Positions 1 to 9,552 of a DNA stretch of 64,000 bases are shown here, one piece after another. This DNA is from JAJCYL01 sp040222875 (GTDB lineage Bacteria > Bacteroidota > Bacteroidia > Cytophagales > Cyclobacteriaceae). Where the stretch lies: assembly GCA_040222875.1 (NCBI GenBank), contig JAVKCG010000053.1:682001-746000 (forward strand), written 5' to 3'. The translations under genes were made by a program, and so were the position numbers. The first letter of the stretch is position 1. Every line of letters starts with the position of its first letter. The notes beneath the pieces were generated by a model. The model worked only from the letters and a program-made list of their open reading frames with translations, was not told where the DNA came from and did no database searches.

Positions 1-999
1 CCACTTTCAGGTTCAAAAAACTGGACTGAAGTGCGCCAATTCAACTTAATGTTCGGTACTGAACTTGGGGCCGCAGCCGAAGGTGCCAGCACCATTTACT
101 TGAGGCCAGAGACAGCACAAGGTATTTTTGTCAACTTCCTGAATGTTCAGAAAAGTGGCAGGATGAAAATCCCATTTGGCATCGCCCAAATTGGTAAAGC
201 ATTCAGAAATGAGATCATCGCAAGGCAGTTCATTTTTCGTATGCGGGAATTTGAGCAAATGGAAATGCAGTTTTTTGTGAAGCCAGGAGAGGAAATGACG
301 TGGTATGAGAAATGGAAAGAAACAAGGATAAATTGGCACAAAAACCTCGGTATGGGCGAAGAGTATTACCGCTTTCATGACCACCTCAATCTGGCCCACT
401 ATGCAAATGCAGCTTGCGATATTGAGTTCAAATTCCCGATAGGGTTCAAGGAGCTGGAAGGCATCCATTCCCGTACGGATTTTGATCTGAAAAGCCATGA
501 GGAGCACTCCGGTAAAAAGCTACAGTTCTTTGATCCTGAGGATAACAAGTCGTACATCCCCTATGTGATCGAAACATCCATTGGACTTGATAGGATGTTC
601 CTTGCGATGCTTTCAAGCGCCTACAAAGATGAACAACTGGAGGATGGCAGCGAAAGAACAGTTTTGAAAATACCACATGCCCTTGCTCCAATTAAAGTGG
701 CTGTACTTCCATTGGTTAATAAGGATGGCCTACCAGAAAAAGGCAGGCAAATCATGGATGAAATCAAGTTTGATTTCCAGGCACAATTTGAAGCGAAAGA
801 TTCTATCGGAAAGCGGTATCGGAGACAAGATGCCATTGGTACACCCTATTGCATCACAATAGACCACCAGACGCTTGAAGACAATACCGTTACGATGCGA
901 GATAGGGACACGATGCAACAAGATCGGGTATCGATTCCTGAACTGAAAGCTAAAATTGAAGATAAGGTCTCGATGAATACGCTTTTGAGGAAACTTTGA
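1..999 (+). CDS. glyS: Glycyl-tRNA synthetase, C-terminal part (5' end outside window)
   Basis: This class II aminoacyl-tRNA synthetase charges tRNA-Gly with glycine in the cytoplasm. The frame is open from base 1, so the start lies upstream of the window. The visible part has the conserved SKNWTEVRQFNLMF stretch, class II motif 2 (AFRNEI near base 200), motif 3 (GLDRMFLAML near base 590) and a C-terminal anticodon-binding domain of about 100 residues. This is the alpha2 archaeal/eukaryotic-like form, not the alpha2beta2 GlyQ/GlyS form. A GTG-started peptidase gene follows four bases after the stop. The assignment is very secure. Confidence 0.96.
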   Translation, partial: PLSGSKNWTEVRQFNLMFGTELGAAAEGASTIYLRPETAQGIFVNFLNVQKSGRMKIPFGIAQIGKAFRNEIIARQFIFRMREFEQMEMQFFVKPGEEMTWYEKWKETRINWHKNLGMGEEYYRFHDHLNLAHYANAACDIEFKFPIGFKELEGIHSRTDFDLKSHEEHSGKKLQFFDPEDNKSYIPYVIETSIGLDRMFLAMLSSAYKDEQLEDGSERTVLKIPHALAPIKVAVLPLVNKDGLPEKGRQIMDEIKFDFQAQFEAKDSIGKRYRRQDAIGTPYCITIDHQTLEDNTVTMRDRDTMQQDRVSIPELKAKIEDKVSMNTLLRKL

Positions 1000-1003
1000 T
1001 CAA

Positions 1004-1771
1004 GTGTTTCTGTTCTTTTTCTTCCTGATTTGTGCAATGATTTTTGTGCCGTCGCTCATTAAAAGGCATGGCGAATACATTTTGCCCTTACCAGGAAAAT
1101 CCAAGGAAACCCTCAACCGGTATTTCGAATATTATATCGGGTTGTCTGCCCAGAACAAGGCAATTTTTGAGCGCAGGGTTCATCGGTTTATGCGGATGAA
1201 AGAGTTTGTTCCGCGAGGAGTAGATCGGGTGACGCTTGAGATGAAAACATTGATATCCGCCTGTGCTATTCAACTCACCTTTGGGTATCCCAGGGTTTAC
1301 CTCCAACATTTTCGAAGAATATTGATTTATGAAGACAGTTATTATTCTGACATCAATAAGCAGTATCATAAAGGGGAAGTTAATCCCAGGCATGGCCTGA
1401 TCTGCCTGTCATGGAAAGCTTTTGTTGAAGGCTATATCGAAAAAGAAGGTATTAATCTCGGCTTACATGAAATGGCCCACGCTCTGCATTTTGAAAACTT
1501 GATTCTAAATGATGAATTTGATTTTATAAATCCGAGAGACCTAAAACAATGGGGTAGTCTTGCAACTAAAGAGATTGAGCGCATTCGTAATGGTAACAAC
1601 ACCTTCCTTCGTAAATATGGTGCTACCAATGAAAATGAGTTTTTTGCTGTAGCTGTTGAAAACTTTTTTGAACGACCAAAAAAATTTAAAGAGGATCTAC
1701 CTGAGGTTTATAGGGCTTTGTGCAAACTGTTAAGGCAGAATCCACTGGAACTTGTAGCAGCGGTGCCATAG
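1004..1771 (+). CDS. Membrane-anchored MtfA-like zinc metallopeptidase (M90 family)
   Basis: A predicted 255-residue zinc peptidase related to MtfA (peptidase family M90). A very hydrophobic N-terminus (residues 1-18, rich in Phe) suggests a membrane anchor. The metal site is H155-E-M-A-H159, and the downstream segment ENEFFAVAVENFFERP matches the EFFAVAxExFF region that holds the third ligand in MtfA. In Enterobacteria MtfA is soluble and binds Mlc; no such link can be inferred here. Translation begins at GTG 1004; an in-frame ATG at 1037 would remove most of the anchor. It probably shares a transcript with glyS. Confidence 0.8.
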   Translation: MFLFFFFLICAMIFVPSLIKRHGEYILPLPGKSKETLNRYFEYYIGLSAQNKAIFERRVHRFMRMKEFVPRGVDRVTLEMKTLISACAIQLTFGYPRVYLQHFRRILIYEDSYYSDINKQYHKGEVNPRHGLICLSWKAFVEGYIEKEGINLGLHEMAHALHFENLILNDEFDFINPRDLKQWGSLATKEIERIRNGNNTFLRKYGATNENEFFAVAVENFFERPKKFKEDLPEVYRALCKLLRQNPLELVAAVP

Positions 1772-1795
1772 CAGTTTTGCAGATTTATTGATTAA

Positions 1796-2082
1796 CTACC
1801 CAAAACATTTCCCTGCCAATCTGCCTGCAACGCTCATCATATTTCTCGGTCAGAAGATCGGTATTGTCAAATTCCTTAGGGTCATGGTAGGTCCTTAAAA
1901 CCTATACGCTCAAAAGCTCCAACTGCATTTGGATGGAAGGCCGTGGCTTCTGTCCCGCCTGATAAAGATTGAATTCCTTTGATGCCGTAGTAATCAGCTA
2001 CTAATTGAAGCCAAATTTAGCCAAAGTGGCTGGACCTGGAGTTATAGGTACAGATGACTATTAGATTACACCCTTTTCTCAT
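1796..2082 (-). pseudogene. Decayed low-molecular-weight phosphatase / arsenate reductase-like gene
   Basis: Reading the minus strand from ATG 2082 gives an N-terminus with a CTYNSRSSHFG loop that resembles the LMW-PTP/ArsC active-site signature. An in-frame TAA follows, and the same frame then continues as IWLQLVADYYGIKGI and LSGGTEATAFHPNAVGAFER. After this the frame ends at TGA, and the family's C-terminus (EKYDERCRQIGREMFWV) resumes in another frame and stops at 1796. The middle of the protein, which in this family includes a second conserved cysteine segment, is missing. One nonsense codon plus an internal deletion with frameshift make this a clear pseudogene. It fills most of the 506-bp gap between the peptidase and the next gene. 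The family is recognised from its motifs; a role in arsenic metabolism is only possible. Confidence 0.78.
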
Positions 2083-2277
2083 ATTTTAATGTGTTGCTCA
2101 CATATTCAGCAATTCTTAGTAGCGCATTTTTTTTGGTTAGATTTAGTATTCTCTGTTCCCAAATCAATTTGCGGACAGAAACTTTTAACCTGGCTTTTCA
2201 TGGCATTGTAATCGTTGATTGATAGTTTCAAGAATCGCTAATTTTTCAATATAGCAATTAACCATTACCGTTTACAA

Positions 2278-3825
2278 ATGAAGGTGTTACTCGGGTACAT
2301 TATCAAGAGAAGAAGTTTATTTGAAAGCATAGGGATTTTTCTAACTCTCTTCATTTTTTCAAGATATTGTATTTACAAATACTTTAATATCCCATATCTG
2401 CTAGATGATGCGCCCACTTATGTAATGGTGGTAGACTACTTCCTAGGTAATTCCACCTTATCGTCATCAGCAAGACCACCAGGGTATCCGATCCTTCTGC
2501 TGTTTTCTTATTTGATCAGCTCTGACGTCAGAACTGTGATGCTTGTACAATCGACGCTTTCTATCGCTGCGGGTATATTATTTATAACCACGATTTATAA
2601 AACTTATCGTAGGCTTGTAAAGTTTGCCGCAATTGCAGTTTTAATTTACATGACTGATCTTGTTTATGTTCATCACGAGACGGCAATTTTATCAGAGACT
2701 CTTTTTTCCAATTTATTAATTGTTTATTCTGCCTTTCTCCTGCTGGCTATAAAAAGAGATAAATTGGTTTTTTGGTGCGGTTCTGGCGCTTCAGTTGCAA
2801 TACTTGTGATGGTAAAGCCCATTGGTGCTGTTCTTTACGTACATGCGTTGATAGTTTTCATTTTTCTCATCTACACAAAGAAATTTAGTAAGAAGACGGT
2901 GGCATTCGCATTGTCTTTATCAATCCTATTCTTGAGTCACTTAATTTATAATAGGGTAACTGCAGGTGAAGCATCTGTAAAGGAATATCAAACTAAAAAA
3001 TTCCTGACCTTTGTTCATCCTGTTTTTGCATTCATTGAAAAACAGGATGAATATCCGGACAAAATAAATGACTTAGTCGAAAAATATCGTGACAAAACAC
3101 CCCCAGGAGTCAGGACGGCGCTTCAAACTTCATGGAACCCTCGCATAGTTAGTTGGGCAGCGCTATCCAATGAACACAATTATGAAGATTTTATCAAAGA
3201 CTATGACAAGTTAAATGGGTCCTTTCCACTTCTAAATATTGTTTTGCCGACCCTCAAGGCACAGCCCGAAGTGTATTTAAGATGGGTCTATTCAATGTTC
3301 ATCCATTATTTCGATATTCTTTCGCCGAGTCAAAGACGGACTTACAAATTTTTGAATGAGTATGAGACAAGTTTTCCTCCAAGAGTTGTTGATTATCTAA
3401 CGAGAGAAATGAACAAAGACGGAGCTTTTTATACATTCAATAGCCCACGAATTACTAATGACGACGTTCAGTCTAATATTCAAAATGCTTTTGGGGATTG
3501 GATGTATACAATGACCCAGTCGTTTTACAAGAGTCGGCAAGCCATATTTCAAAATGTTTTGTGGGTTATAGTTTATGTTGTTGCCCTTGTTTTCTCGGTT
3601 GTAATGTTTGTTAATCATGGATTTCAGGATAGGGACAATTTTGCTTTCCTGTTAATACTAACTTTACCCATGTTGTTCTCTCTCGCTTACTCAATGGTAC
3701 ATACTACAAACATTAGGTATGCATACCCATTAACTTTTGTGTACTATTTAGCACCTATATTTTTATACCTAATATATACCAAGCGAAAGAATGGCAGAAG
3801 CAACGAAGTAATTAAGATAGATTAG
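2278..3825 (+). CDS. Polytopic membrane protein, GT-C/ArnT-like glycosyltransferase candidate
   Basis: A 515-residue protein with about 9-11 hydrophobic segments. The N-terminal half resembles the GT39/GT83 (GT-C) fold: an acidic DDAPTY pair in the first external loop, then ARPPGYPILL, then a SETLF element, with further transmembrane helices and a large soluble loop (about residues 240-390). Such enzymes transfer sugars from polyprenyl-phosphate donors on the periplasmic side of the inner membrane. Substrate and acceptor cannot be told from sequence. The gene stands alone between the ArsC-like remnant and an MFS gene and is AT-rich compared with its neighbours. The family assignment rests on motif pattern only. 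Confidence 0.6.
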   Translation: MKVLLGYIIKRRSLFESIGIFLTLFIFSRYCIYKYFNIPYLLDDAPTYVMVVDYFLGNSTLSSSARPPGYPILLLFSYLISSDVRTVMLVQSTLSIAAGILFITTIYKTYRRLVKFAAIAVLIYMTDLVYVHHETAILSETLFSNLLIVYSAFLLLAIKRDKLVFWCGSGASVAILVMVKPIGAVLYVHALIVFIFLIYTKKFSKKTVAFALSLSILFLSHLIYNRVTAGEASVKEYQTKKFLTFVHPVFAFIEKQDEYPDKINDLVEKYRDKTPPGVRTALQTSWNPRIVSWAALSNEHNYEDFIKDYDKLNGSFPLLNIVLPTLKAQPEVYLRWVYSMFIHYFDILSPSQRRTYKFLNEYETSFPPRVVDYLTREMNKDGAFYTFNSPRITNDDVQSNIQNAFGDWMYTMTQSFYKSRQAIFQNVLWVIVYVVALVFSVVMFVNHGFQDRDNFAFLLILTLPMLFSLAYSMVHTTNIRYAYPLTFVYYLAPIFLYLIYTKRKNGRSNEVIKID

Positions 3826-3936
3826 ATATTGATCGGACTTTACCAATAGAGCATTTAAAACTTTTTTATAAAGAATTCAATCAAAGCATATCCTTATTGA
3901 TTCTTCCTGCGTAGAAAGCGGTAGCATTAACCAAGA

Positions 3937-5163
3937 ATGCAGGAAAAATCCCAAAACACATTAATCCTCTCAGCTCTGTGGCTTTTGATGTTCGCTTCAA
4001 GTAGCCAGTTCTTCATCGTCATTCCAATTCTTTCTACAATAGGCGAACAGCTAGACATAGCTGAGGGCCTAAGAGGCACAATAGTCACTTCATATGCCAT
4101 TTCTTTAGGCTTTTTTGCTTTGGTGGTTGGCCCAATATCGGATAAGATAGGCCGAAGAAAAATACTGCTGTGGGGTACTGGTATTATGACGCTCAGCCTG
4201 TTGCTACACCCATTGGCCTTTGATTACACCTCAATGATTATTGTGAGAATGCTGGCCGGGATGGCGGGTGGCATTTTAACAGGTAGCTGCGTTGCTTATG
4301 TTGGGGATCGCTTCCCGAAAAATAAACGAGGCTGGGCAAACGGAATCATAATGACTGGCAGCGCAGTTGGTCAAATAGCCGGGATTCCCCTGGGGACAAT
4401 TCTGGCCGATCGATTTGGTTTTGAGGCACCTTTTCTGGTTTACTGCGTGGCGATGGGTTTTGCATTTATCCTTATCTGGATGTATGTGCCTCAACCAGAC
4501 GTAGAACTTTCCAAAGGCAAACTCACTATTCCATCAGTTTTAACAGGGTATTTTAAAATGCTCAAAAATGGTGTTTATCGGTCTGTAGCATTTGGATATA
4601 TGCTACTGTTTTTAGGGATGAGTTCTTTTGTGGTGTATTTTCCAACCTGGCTGGAAACATTAGGTGCGAATGGGGACCAAATAGCTTTAATTTTTCTAGT
4701 TGGAGGTATAGCGATGGTTATTGGAAGTCCAATGGCGGGGCGGTTTTCAGATAGAAGAGGCCGAAAGAAAATCATCATATTTTCAAATTTGTTTCTTGCT
4801 GTGGTCATGCTTCTAACGACCTATGTAATCACCTCAATCTCTGTCACAACTTTTATTTTCTTTTTTGTAGTAATGTTGGGTGTTTCAGGAAGAATGGCAC
4901 CCTACCAATCCCTTGTTTCTGAAGTAGCTTCTGATAACTCAAGAGGTAAATTAATGTGTTTAAGCATCTCCATTGGCCAATTAGGTATGGGGCTAGGCTC
5001 AGCACTTTCAGGGCCAATCTATGCTGCAGTTGGCTTTAATGGCAATACAATGTTGGGTGCTTTTGCTGTTATTCTGATGGCGTTGGTGGTTTGGAAATTT
5101 ATACCTGAGACCAACGGTGCCGTTAAAGTGGAAAGTAAGACGGTGCTTGAGACAGCAATTTAA
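3937..5163 (+). CDS. MFS transporter, drug/proton antiporter type
   Basis: A 408-residue major facilitator with 12 hydrophobic segments. MFS motif A occurs in the loop between TM2 and TM3 (GPISDKIGRRK) and again in the second half (GRFSDRRGRKK), the usual sign of the internal duplication. The layout resembles the 12-TM multidrug or sugar-efflux branch (DHA1-like), but the substrate cannot be read from sequence. It is a single gene, convergent with the cystathionine gamma-synthase-like gene, with 114 bp between the stop codons and nothing recognisable in that gap. Confidence 0.85.
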   Translation: MQEKSQNTLILSALWLLMFASSSQFFIVIPILSTIGEQLDIAEGLRGTIVTSYAISLGFFALVVGPISDKIGRRKILLWGTGIMTLSLLLHPLAFDYTSMIIVRMLAGMAGGILTGSCVAYVGDRFPKNKRGWANGIIMTGSAVGQIAGIPLGTILADRFGFEAPFLVYCVAMGFAFILIWMYVPQPDVELSKGKLTIPSVLTGYFKMLKNGVYRSVAFGYMLLFLGMSSFVVYFPTWLETLGANGDQIALIFLVGGIAMVIGSPMAGRFSDRRGRKKIIIFSNLFLAVVMLLTTYVITSISVTTFIFFFVVMLGVSGRMAPYQSLVSEVASDNSRGKLMCLSISIGQLGMGLGSALSGPIYAAVGFNGNTMLGAFAVILMALVVWKFIPETNGAVKVESKTVLETAI

Positions 5164-5277
5164 GTGACCTAATTGATCTTGTTTCCCTACCTTCTTCATC
5201 AATGTGAAGTCTCCATTCCATTCATTATACCTGTCTGTCATCGACATTGTTGGAGCCTTTACTAATCAAAAAAATAC

Positions 5278-6405
5278 TCACCCCAGCGCCTGCTCCCAGT
5301 CTCTGATCAAATCATCAGCGCTTTCAATACCTACAGAAACTCGCAGCAAGTTACCTGGCGTTGGGCTGTTCTCTCCTTCAATTGACTTGCGATGCTCCAC
5401 TAGGCTTTCAACTCCCCCTAAGCTGGTAGCTGCCGTGAATAACTTAAGCTTTCCGGTCACAGCCAGGGCATTTTTAGCATTACCATCAATCTGAACAGAT
5501 AGCATGGCCCCGTAGTCGGCCATTTGCCTTTTAGCTATTTCATGCCCCCGGTGCGACACTAGTCCTGGATAAAGAACCAACTCAACTTTTGAATGTGAGG
5601 CTAGATAATCGGCCAATTTAACAGCGTTTTCTGTCTGCTGTTTCACCCTCAAAGCCAGCGTTTTTATCCCCCTGTTCATCAGCCAACAATCGAATGGGGA
5701 AGGCACAGCCCCGGCCAGGGTTTGCGCTTTGAATATCTTTTCGCTGAAGTCATCAGCTGCTTTACAAACCACGATGCCTCCTGTAACATCACCATGGCCT
5801 CCAATGTATTTGGTTGCAGAGTGCATCACAAAATCAGCCCCCAGTTCTAAAGGATTACAAAGAATAGGCGATGGCCAGGTATTGTCTACGGCTATTTTTA
5901 TCCCTTTACCCCTCACCAAATCTGCAATTGCTGCGATATCCGTAATTTTTAGAGTTGGGTTTGAAGGTGTCTCTATCCAAATTAAAGCTGTGTTTGGCCT
6001 GATGGCTTTTTTCACAGAATTGAGATCGGTCATTTCAATGCGACTCACTTCAATGCCCCATTTATACAGAAATTCGTTGGCCAAATCGGTTGTTGAATAA
6101 AATCCATCACTTGGAATTATGATGTGATTGCCTGCCTGCAAACCTTGAAAAATGGCGTTTGTGGCTGCCATCCCGGAAGAAAAAGCGAACGCAACCTGCC
6201 CTTTTTCCAATATTGCCATTTTCTCCTCCAGCTGATTTCTGTTGGGGTTATCTAACCTTGAATAAACAAATTCTGAAGGGTAGGTGCCATCCGGTAATCT
6301 TTCGAAATTGGTCGAAAGGGTGATTGGCTGTGCAATTGCACTATTTGAGTGGTTTCCAGCATCGCTCACGCACTGGGTTTCCATTTGATATTTCATACTG
6401 CTCAA
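5278..6405 (-). CDS. Cystathionine gamma-synthase family PLP enzyme (trans-sulfuration)
   Basis: A PLP-dependent Cys/Met metabolism enzyme (fold type I), 375 residues. The Schiff-base lysine is K199 in SATKYIGGHGDVTGG; the PLP-binding aspartate lies in VDNTWPSP (about residue 174) and SSGMAAT binds the cofactor phosphate. Members catalyse gamma- or beta-replacement or elimination on homoserine esters, cystathionine or methionine, and sequence alone does not separate MetB, MetZ and lyase activities. ATG codons at residues 1, 4 and 8 are all possible starts. No other sulfur gene is adjacent, so the pathway step remains open. Confidence 0.85.
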   Translation of the reverse strand: MSSMKYQMETQCVSDAGNHSNSAIAQPITLSTNFERLPDGTYPSEFVYSRLDNPNRNQLEEKMAILEKGQVAFAFSSGMAATNAIFQGLQAGNHIIIPSDGFYSTTDLANEFLYKWGIEVSRIEMTDLNSVKKAIRPNTALIWIETPSNPTLKITDIAAIADLVRGKGIKIAVDNTWPSPILCNPLELGADFVMHSATKYIGGHGDVTGGIVVCKAADDFSEKIFKAQTLAGAVPSPFDCWLMNRGIKTLALRVKQQTENAVKLADYLASHSKVELVLYPGLVSHRGHEIAKRQMADYGAMLSVQIDGNAKNALAVTGKLKLFTAATSLGGVESLVEHRKSIEGENSPTPGNLLRVSVGIESADDLIRDWEQALG

Positions 6406-6451
6406 TTTATCGAAAATGACGTAATTGAACGACTAACGGAGTGGAAGGGGA

Positions 6452-7192
6452 TTAATCAAGGGAAGAGCCAGCCAACTCAAGCGTTAGGGGCTGTCCCAGC
6501 ACATCAACCTTAACAATTCTTCGAGGTGTAGCTTTGCTCACATAAATGGTATTAGAAGGTTCGCCGCCAGTAAACTCAATTTTGTAACAATCAAAAGTAC
6601 CTGCAGGCACCCGAACTATTTCCTCTCCAGTTACTTCAAGTTTCATTCTAGAAGTGGCTGCCCTGTCGCTGAATAAAACATCACCGGATAAAGACAACCC
6701 TTTTTTTAGCGGAAGGGCCTGAACAAGAGCAAAAACCTCTTCCCTTTGGATAACCGCAGCGATATAAACTGTATCCACCGATTTTGACCTGTTCATTTCT
6801 CCGGAAATCTCAATAACGGCTTTTAAATGAGTAGGCGAATCTCTTTTCGAATCAACCTTTAGCAGGTTTGGCCCCATCTCCATATTTATGTTCAAAGAAC
6901 TTGTGTAGAGCCCATCTCTTTCAATTTTACCAGACAAGTCTTCCCGAACAATTCCAGTTAGAACTGAGATATCATTCATTAGAATTTGATTATCCGTTTT
7001 GGTTATTTCCCAAATCCAGTAGCCTGCCACTTCTCCATTTCTTAACATAACTGATGAATCCCGTTTGCTGACCACTTGGGCCATATCCAACTCCTGACCA
7101 AACCAGGTCGGTTTTTCTGCTTCTTTCAGGGGATTACAAGACAAAAACATAAGAGCAATAAGTGAAATTGAGAGGTGACTGAAGAGATGCAT
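6452..7192 (-). CDS. Lipoprotein, DUF3108-like
   Basis: A predicted outer-membrane or periplasmic lipoprotein. An upstream ATG at 7213 adds seven residues, but the hydrophobic signal starts at ATG 7192 and ends in a lipobox (FLSC), so 7192 is preferred. The body is beta-rich and ends with a stretch (VPAGTFDCYKIEFTGG, then YVSKATPRRIVKVD) like the DUF3108 fold, where the protein is thought to bind a hydrophobic ligand. It lies 108 bp downstream of tgt on the same strand and could be co-transcribed. Function unknown. Confidence 0.7.
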   Translation of the reverse strand: MHLFSHLSISLIALMFLSCNPLKEAEKPTWFGQELDMAQVVSKRDSSVMLRNGEVAGYWIWEITKTDNQILMNDISVLTGIVREDLSGKIERDGLYTSSLNINMEMGPNLLKVDSKRDSPTHLKAVIEISGEMNRSKSVDTVYIAAVIQREEVFALVQALPLKKGLSLSGDVLFSDRAATSRMKLEVTGEEIVRVPAGTFDCYKIEFTGGEPSNTIYVSKATPRRIVKVDVLGQPLTLELAGSSLD

Positions 7193-7300
7193 TGTGGGTG
7201 GTTTAGCATGCATGATACCGAGATGATGGTGATTACAGATAAACCTACATGCAGATTTACCTCAAAAAATCCCCCTAAAGAAGGGCATATTCATCCAATT

Positions 7301-8431
7301 TTAGCGTCGGGACTTTAGTTTTGGAGCCATCGACTTTTTCCAGGAATTGAACGTACCGTTCATAATTTGTCGTCTTGCCTCCTTCACCAACCACAGGTAG
7401 AAAGCCAGGTTATGTAAACTGGCAATTTGTGCTCCTAAATATTCTCCTGAATGGATGAGATGTCTGAGGTATGCTTTTGAGTAATTGTTGCTGGCAAAGT
7501 TGTCAAGGTTTTCGTCAATTGCAGAGTAGTCACTCTTCCATTTTTCATTCTTTATGTTGATGATACCGTTCGCGGTGAAAAGCAGACCATGCCTCGCATT
7601 TCGGGTTGGCATTACGCAATCGAACATATCTACCCCTAAAGCAATGCATTCAAGAATATTTTCAGGAGTACCTACACCCATCAAATAGCGGGGTTTATCC
7701 TGTGGAAGAATTTCACAGACCAACCCGGTCATGTCATACATCGCCTCATGCGTTTCACCTACTGAAAGGCCACCAATGGCATTGCCTTCCCTTTCAAATG
7801 ACCCAATTGTTTCGGCCGATTCTCTTCTGAGTTCAGGAGAAATCCCACCCTGAACTATCGGAAAGAGTGACTGATCATAGCCGTAGTTGCCGTCGGTTTC
7901 ATCAAACCTGTCGATACATCGCCTGAGCCAGCGATGGGTCAAATCCATTGAATCTTTAACGTACTTTTTTTCAGCCGTTGCCGGAGGGCATTCATCAAAA
8001 GCCATAATGATATCGGCACCGATGGTCCGCTGAATGTCCATAACATTCTCTGGAGTGAATTGATGCTTTGATCCATCTATGTGTGACTGGAACAGTACGC
8101 CTTCTTCGGTGATTTTTCGCCGATGAGCCAATGAGTAAACCTGATAGCCACCGCTATCTGTTAAAATAGGCCCATCCCAGCCATTGAATTTGTGAAGTCC
8201 TCCGGCACCCTCAATGACCTCAAGGCCGGGGCGGAGATAAAGGTGGTAAGTATTGCCGAGGATAATTTCTGCTTTAATATCATCTTTCAGTTCCCTTTGA
8301 TGGACAGCTTTTACAGTTGCGGCAGTGCCTACCGGCATAAAAATTGGTGTTTCAATTTTACCGTGAGCCGTTTCCATTAATCCTGCCCTTGCAGATGAAT
8401 TGGTGTCAGTATGTTGAAGGGTGAATTTCAA
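7301..8431 (-). CDS. tgt: Queuine tRNA-ribosyltransferase (TGT)
   Basis: Tgt exchanges guanine-34 for preQ1 in tRNAs for Tyr, His, Asn and Asp, a late step in queuosine formation. The 376-residue protein has the family marks DSGGYQVYSL, the catalytic aspartate region (ADIIMAFDECPP and VDMFDCVMPTRNARHG) and LMGVGTPENILECIALG. The zinc site is odd: where CxCxxC is normal, the chain reads DENLDNFASNNYSKAYLRHL, so all three cysteines are replaced while the histidine of SLHNLAFYLW remains. Related Bacteroidota enzymes probably share this change, but this could not be checked here. It sits between trpS and a lipoprotein gene on the same strand. Confidence 0.95.
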   Translation of the reverse strand: MKFTLQHTDTNSSARAGLMETAHGKIETPIFMPVGTAATVKAVHQRELKDDIKAEIILGNTYHLYLRPGLEVIEGAGGLHKFNGWDGPILTDSGGYQVYSLAHRRKITEEGVLFQSHIDGSKHQFTPENVMDIQRTIGADIIMAFDECPPATAEKKYVKDSMDLTHRWLRRCIDRFDETDGNYGYDQSLFPIVQGGISPELRRESAETIGSFEREGNAIGGLSVGETHEAMYDMTGLVCEILPQDKPRYLMGVGTPENILECIALGVDMFDCVMPTRNARHGLLFTANGIINIKNEKWKSDYSAIDENLDNFASNNYSKAYLRHLIHSGEYLGAQIASLHNLAFYLWLVKEARRQIMNGTFNSWKKSMAPKLKSRR

Positions 8432-8495
8432 TTTTAATTATAAGGTGCAACTGATTATTAAATACAAAACAAGAAACCGAAACCTGAAACGAAAT

Positions 8496-9482
8496 TTAGT
8501 CGAACCCAAGCTTCGCCCTCACTTTGCTGAGTACTTCACCAATTACTGCCTTCGCCTTTTCTTCACCTACTTTCAGCTTAGCTTCAACTTCCTGGGGGTT
8601 ATTGATTAGATAGTCAAACTTCTCTCTTTCGATTTTGAACTTCTCTACGATCAATTCAAATAACTCCTGCTTCGCATGGCCATAGCCATAATTTCCAGCT
8701 AGATATTTTTCTCGAAGCTCAGCTGTTTGGTCATCAGTTCCAAGAATTTTGTACAATGCAAAAACATTGCAGGTATCGGGATCCTTTGGCTCCTCCAGGG
8801 GGGTGCTATCAGTTACTATTGCCATCACATTTTTTCTGAGCTTTTTGTCCGCTTGAAAAATGTCAATGGTGTTGCCGTATGATTTGCTCATTTTTTTACC
8901 ATCCGTACCAGGAATTACCATCAACTGCTCATCAATTTTTGCCTCAGGAACTACAAAGGTTTCCCCATACTGATGGTTGAATGAGTTGGCAATATCACGG
9001 GTCATTTCAAGGTGCTGTTTCTGGTCTTTTCCAACGGGAACATAATTGGCATCGTAACCAATTATGTCAGCGGCCATCAAAACCGGGTAATTGAATATTC
9101 CGGAGTTGATTTTGCTTTTCTGTCCTTGCCCCAATTTCTCTAATTTATCTTTATAAGAATGGGCATTTTCCAACATCGGAATGGGGGTGAAGCAATTTAG
9201 GTACCATGCTAATTCGCATACTTCTGTCACCCTTGATTGTCGGTAGAAAGTATTCTTTTCAGTATCGAAACCAACAGCTAGCCACGCTGCCGCAATAGCC
9301 AGAATGTTCTGCCGACGTTCATTGGCATCTTTTAACGTTGTGAGTGAATGAAGGTCTGCTATGAAGAAGAAGGAATCATTCTTCGGGTTTTCCGACATCT
9401 CAATTGCTGGGATGTAGGCACCCAAGAGATTGCCCAAATGTGGTTTTCCAGAACTCTGAATTCCTGTTAATACTCTGCTCAT
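8496..9482 (-). CDS. trpS: Tryptophanyl-tRNA synthetase
   Basis: A class I synthetase that charges tRNA-Trp. The HIGH-type motif is GKPHLGN near the N-terminus and the KMSKS loop is present as KKMSKSYGN. Length (about 328 residues) and layout are normal for the short bacterial form. An upstream in-frame ATG at 9503 adds seven residues, but the family begins at MSRVLTGIQSSG, so ATG 9482 is chosen. tgt follows 64 bp downstream on the same strand, making a small translation-related cluster. Confidence 0.96.
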   Translation of the reverse strand: MSRVLTGIQSSGKPHLGNLLGAYIPAIEMSENPKNDSFFFIADLHSLTTLKDANERRQNILAIAAAWLAVGFDTEKNTFYRQSRVTEVCELAWYLNCFTPIPMLENAHSYKDKLEKLGQGQKSKINSGIFNYPVLMAADIIGYDANYVPVGKDQKQHLEMTRDIANSFNHQYGETFVVPEAKIDEQLMVIPGTDGKKMSKSYGNTIDIFQADKKLRKNVMAIVTDSTPLEEPKDPDTCNVFALYKILGTDDQTAELREKYLAGNYGYGHAKQELFELIVEKFKIEREKFDYLINNPQEVEAKLKVGEEKAKAVIGEVLSKVRAKLGFD

Positions 9483-9552
9483 GTTGAAATAATATGAGCG
9501 CAAAGAAAGGCATTTGTGATGTTTATCCCTTCTCGATTATCCTCTAACTCAA

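Noticed and set aside
46..507. Open frame of 153 codons on the minus strand within glyS
   Set aside because: It lies wholly inside the well-supported glyS gene, and its translation shows no family features.
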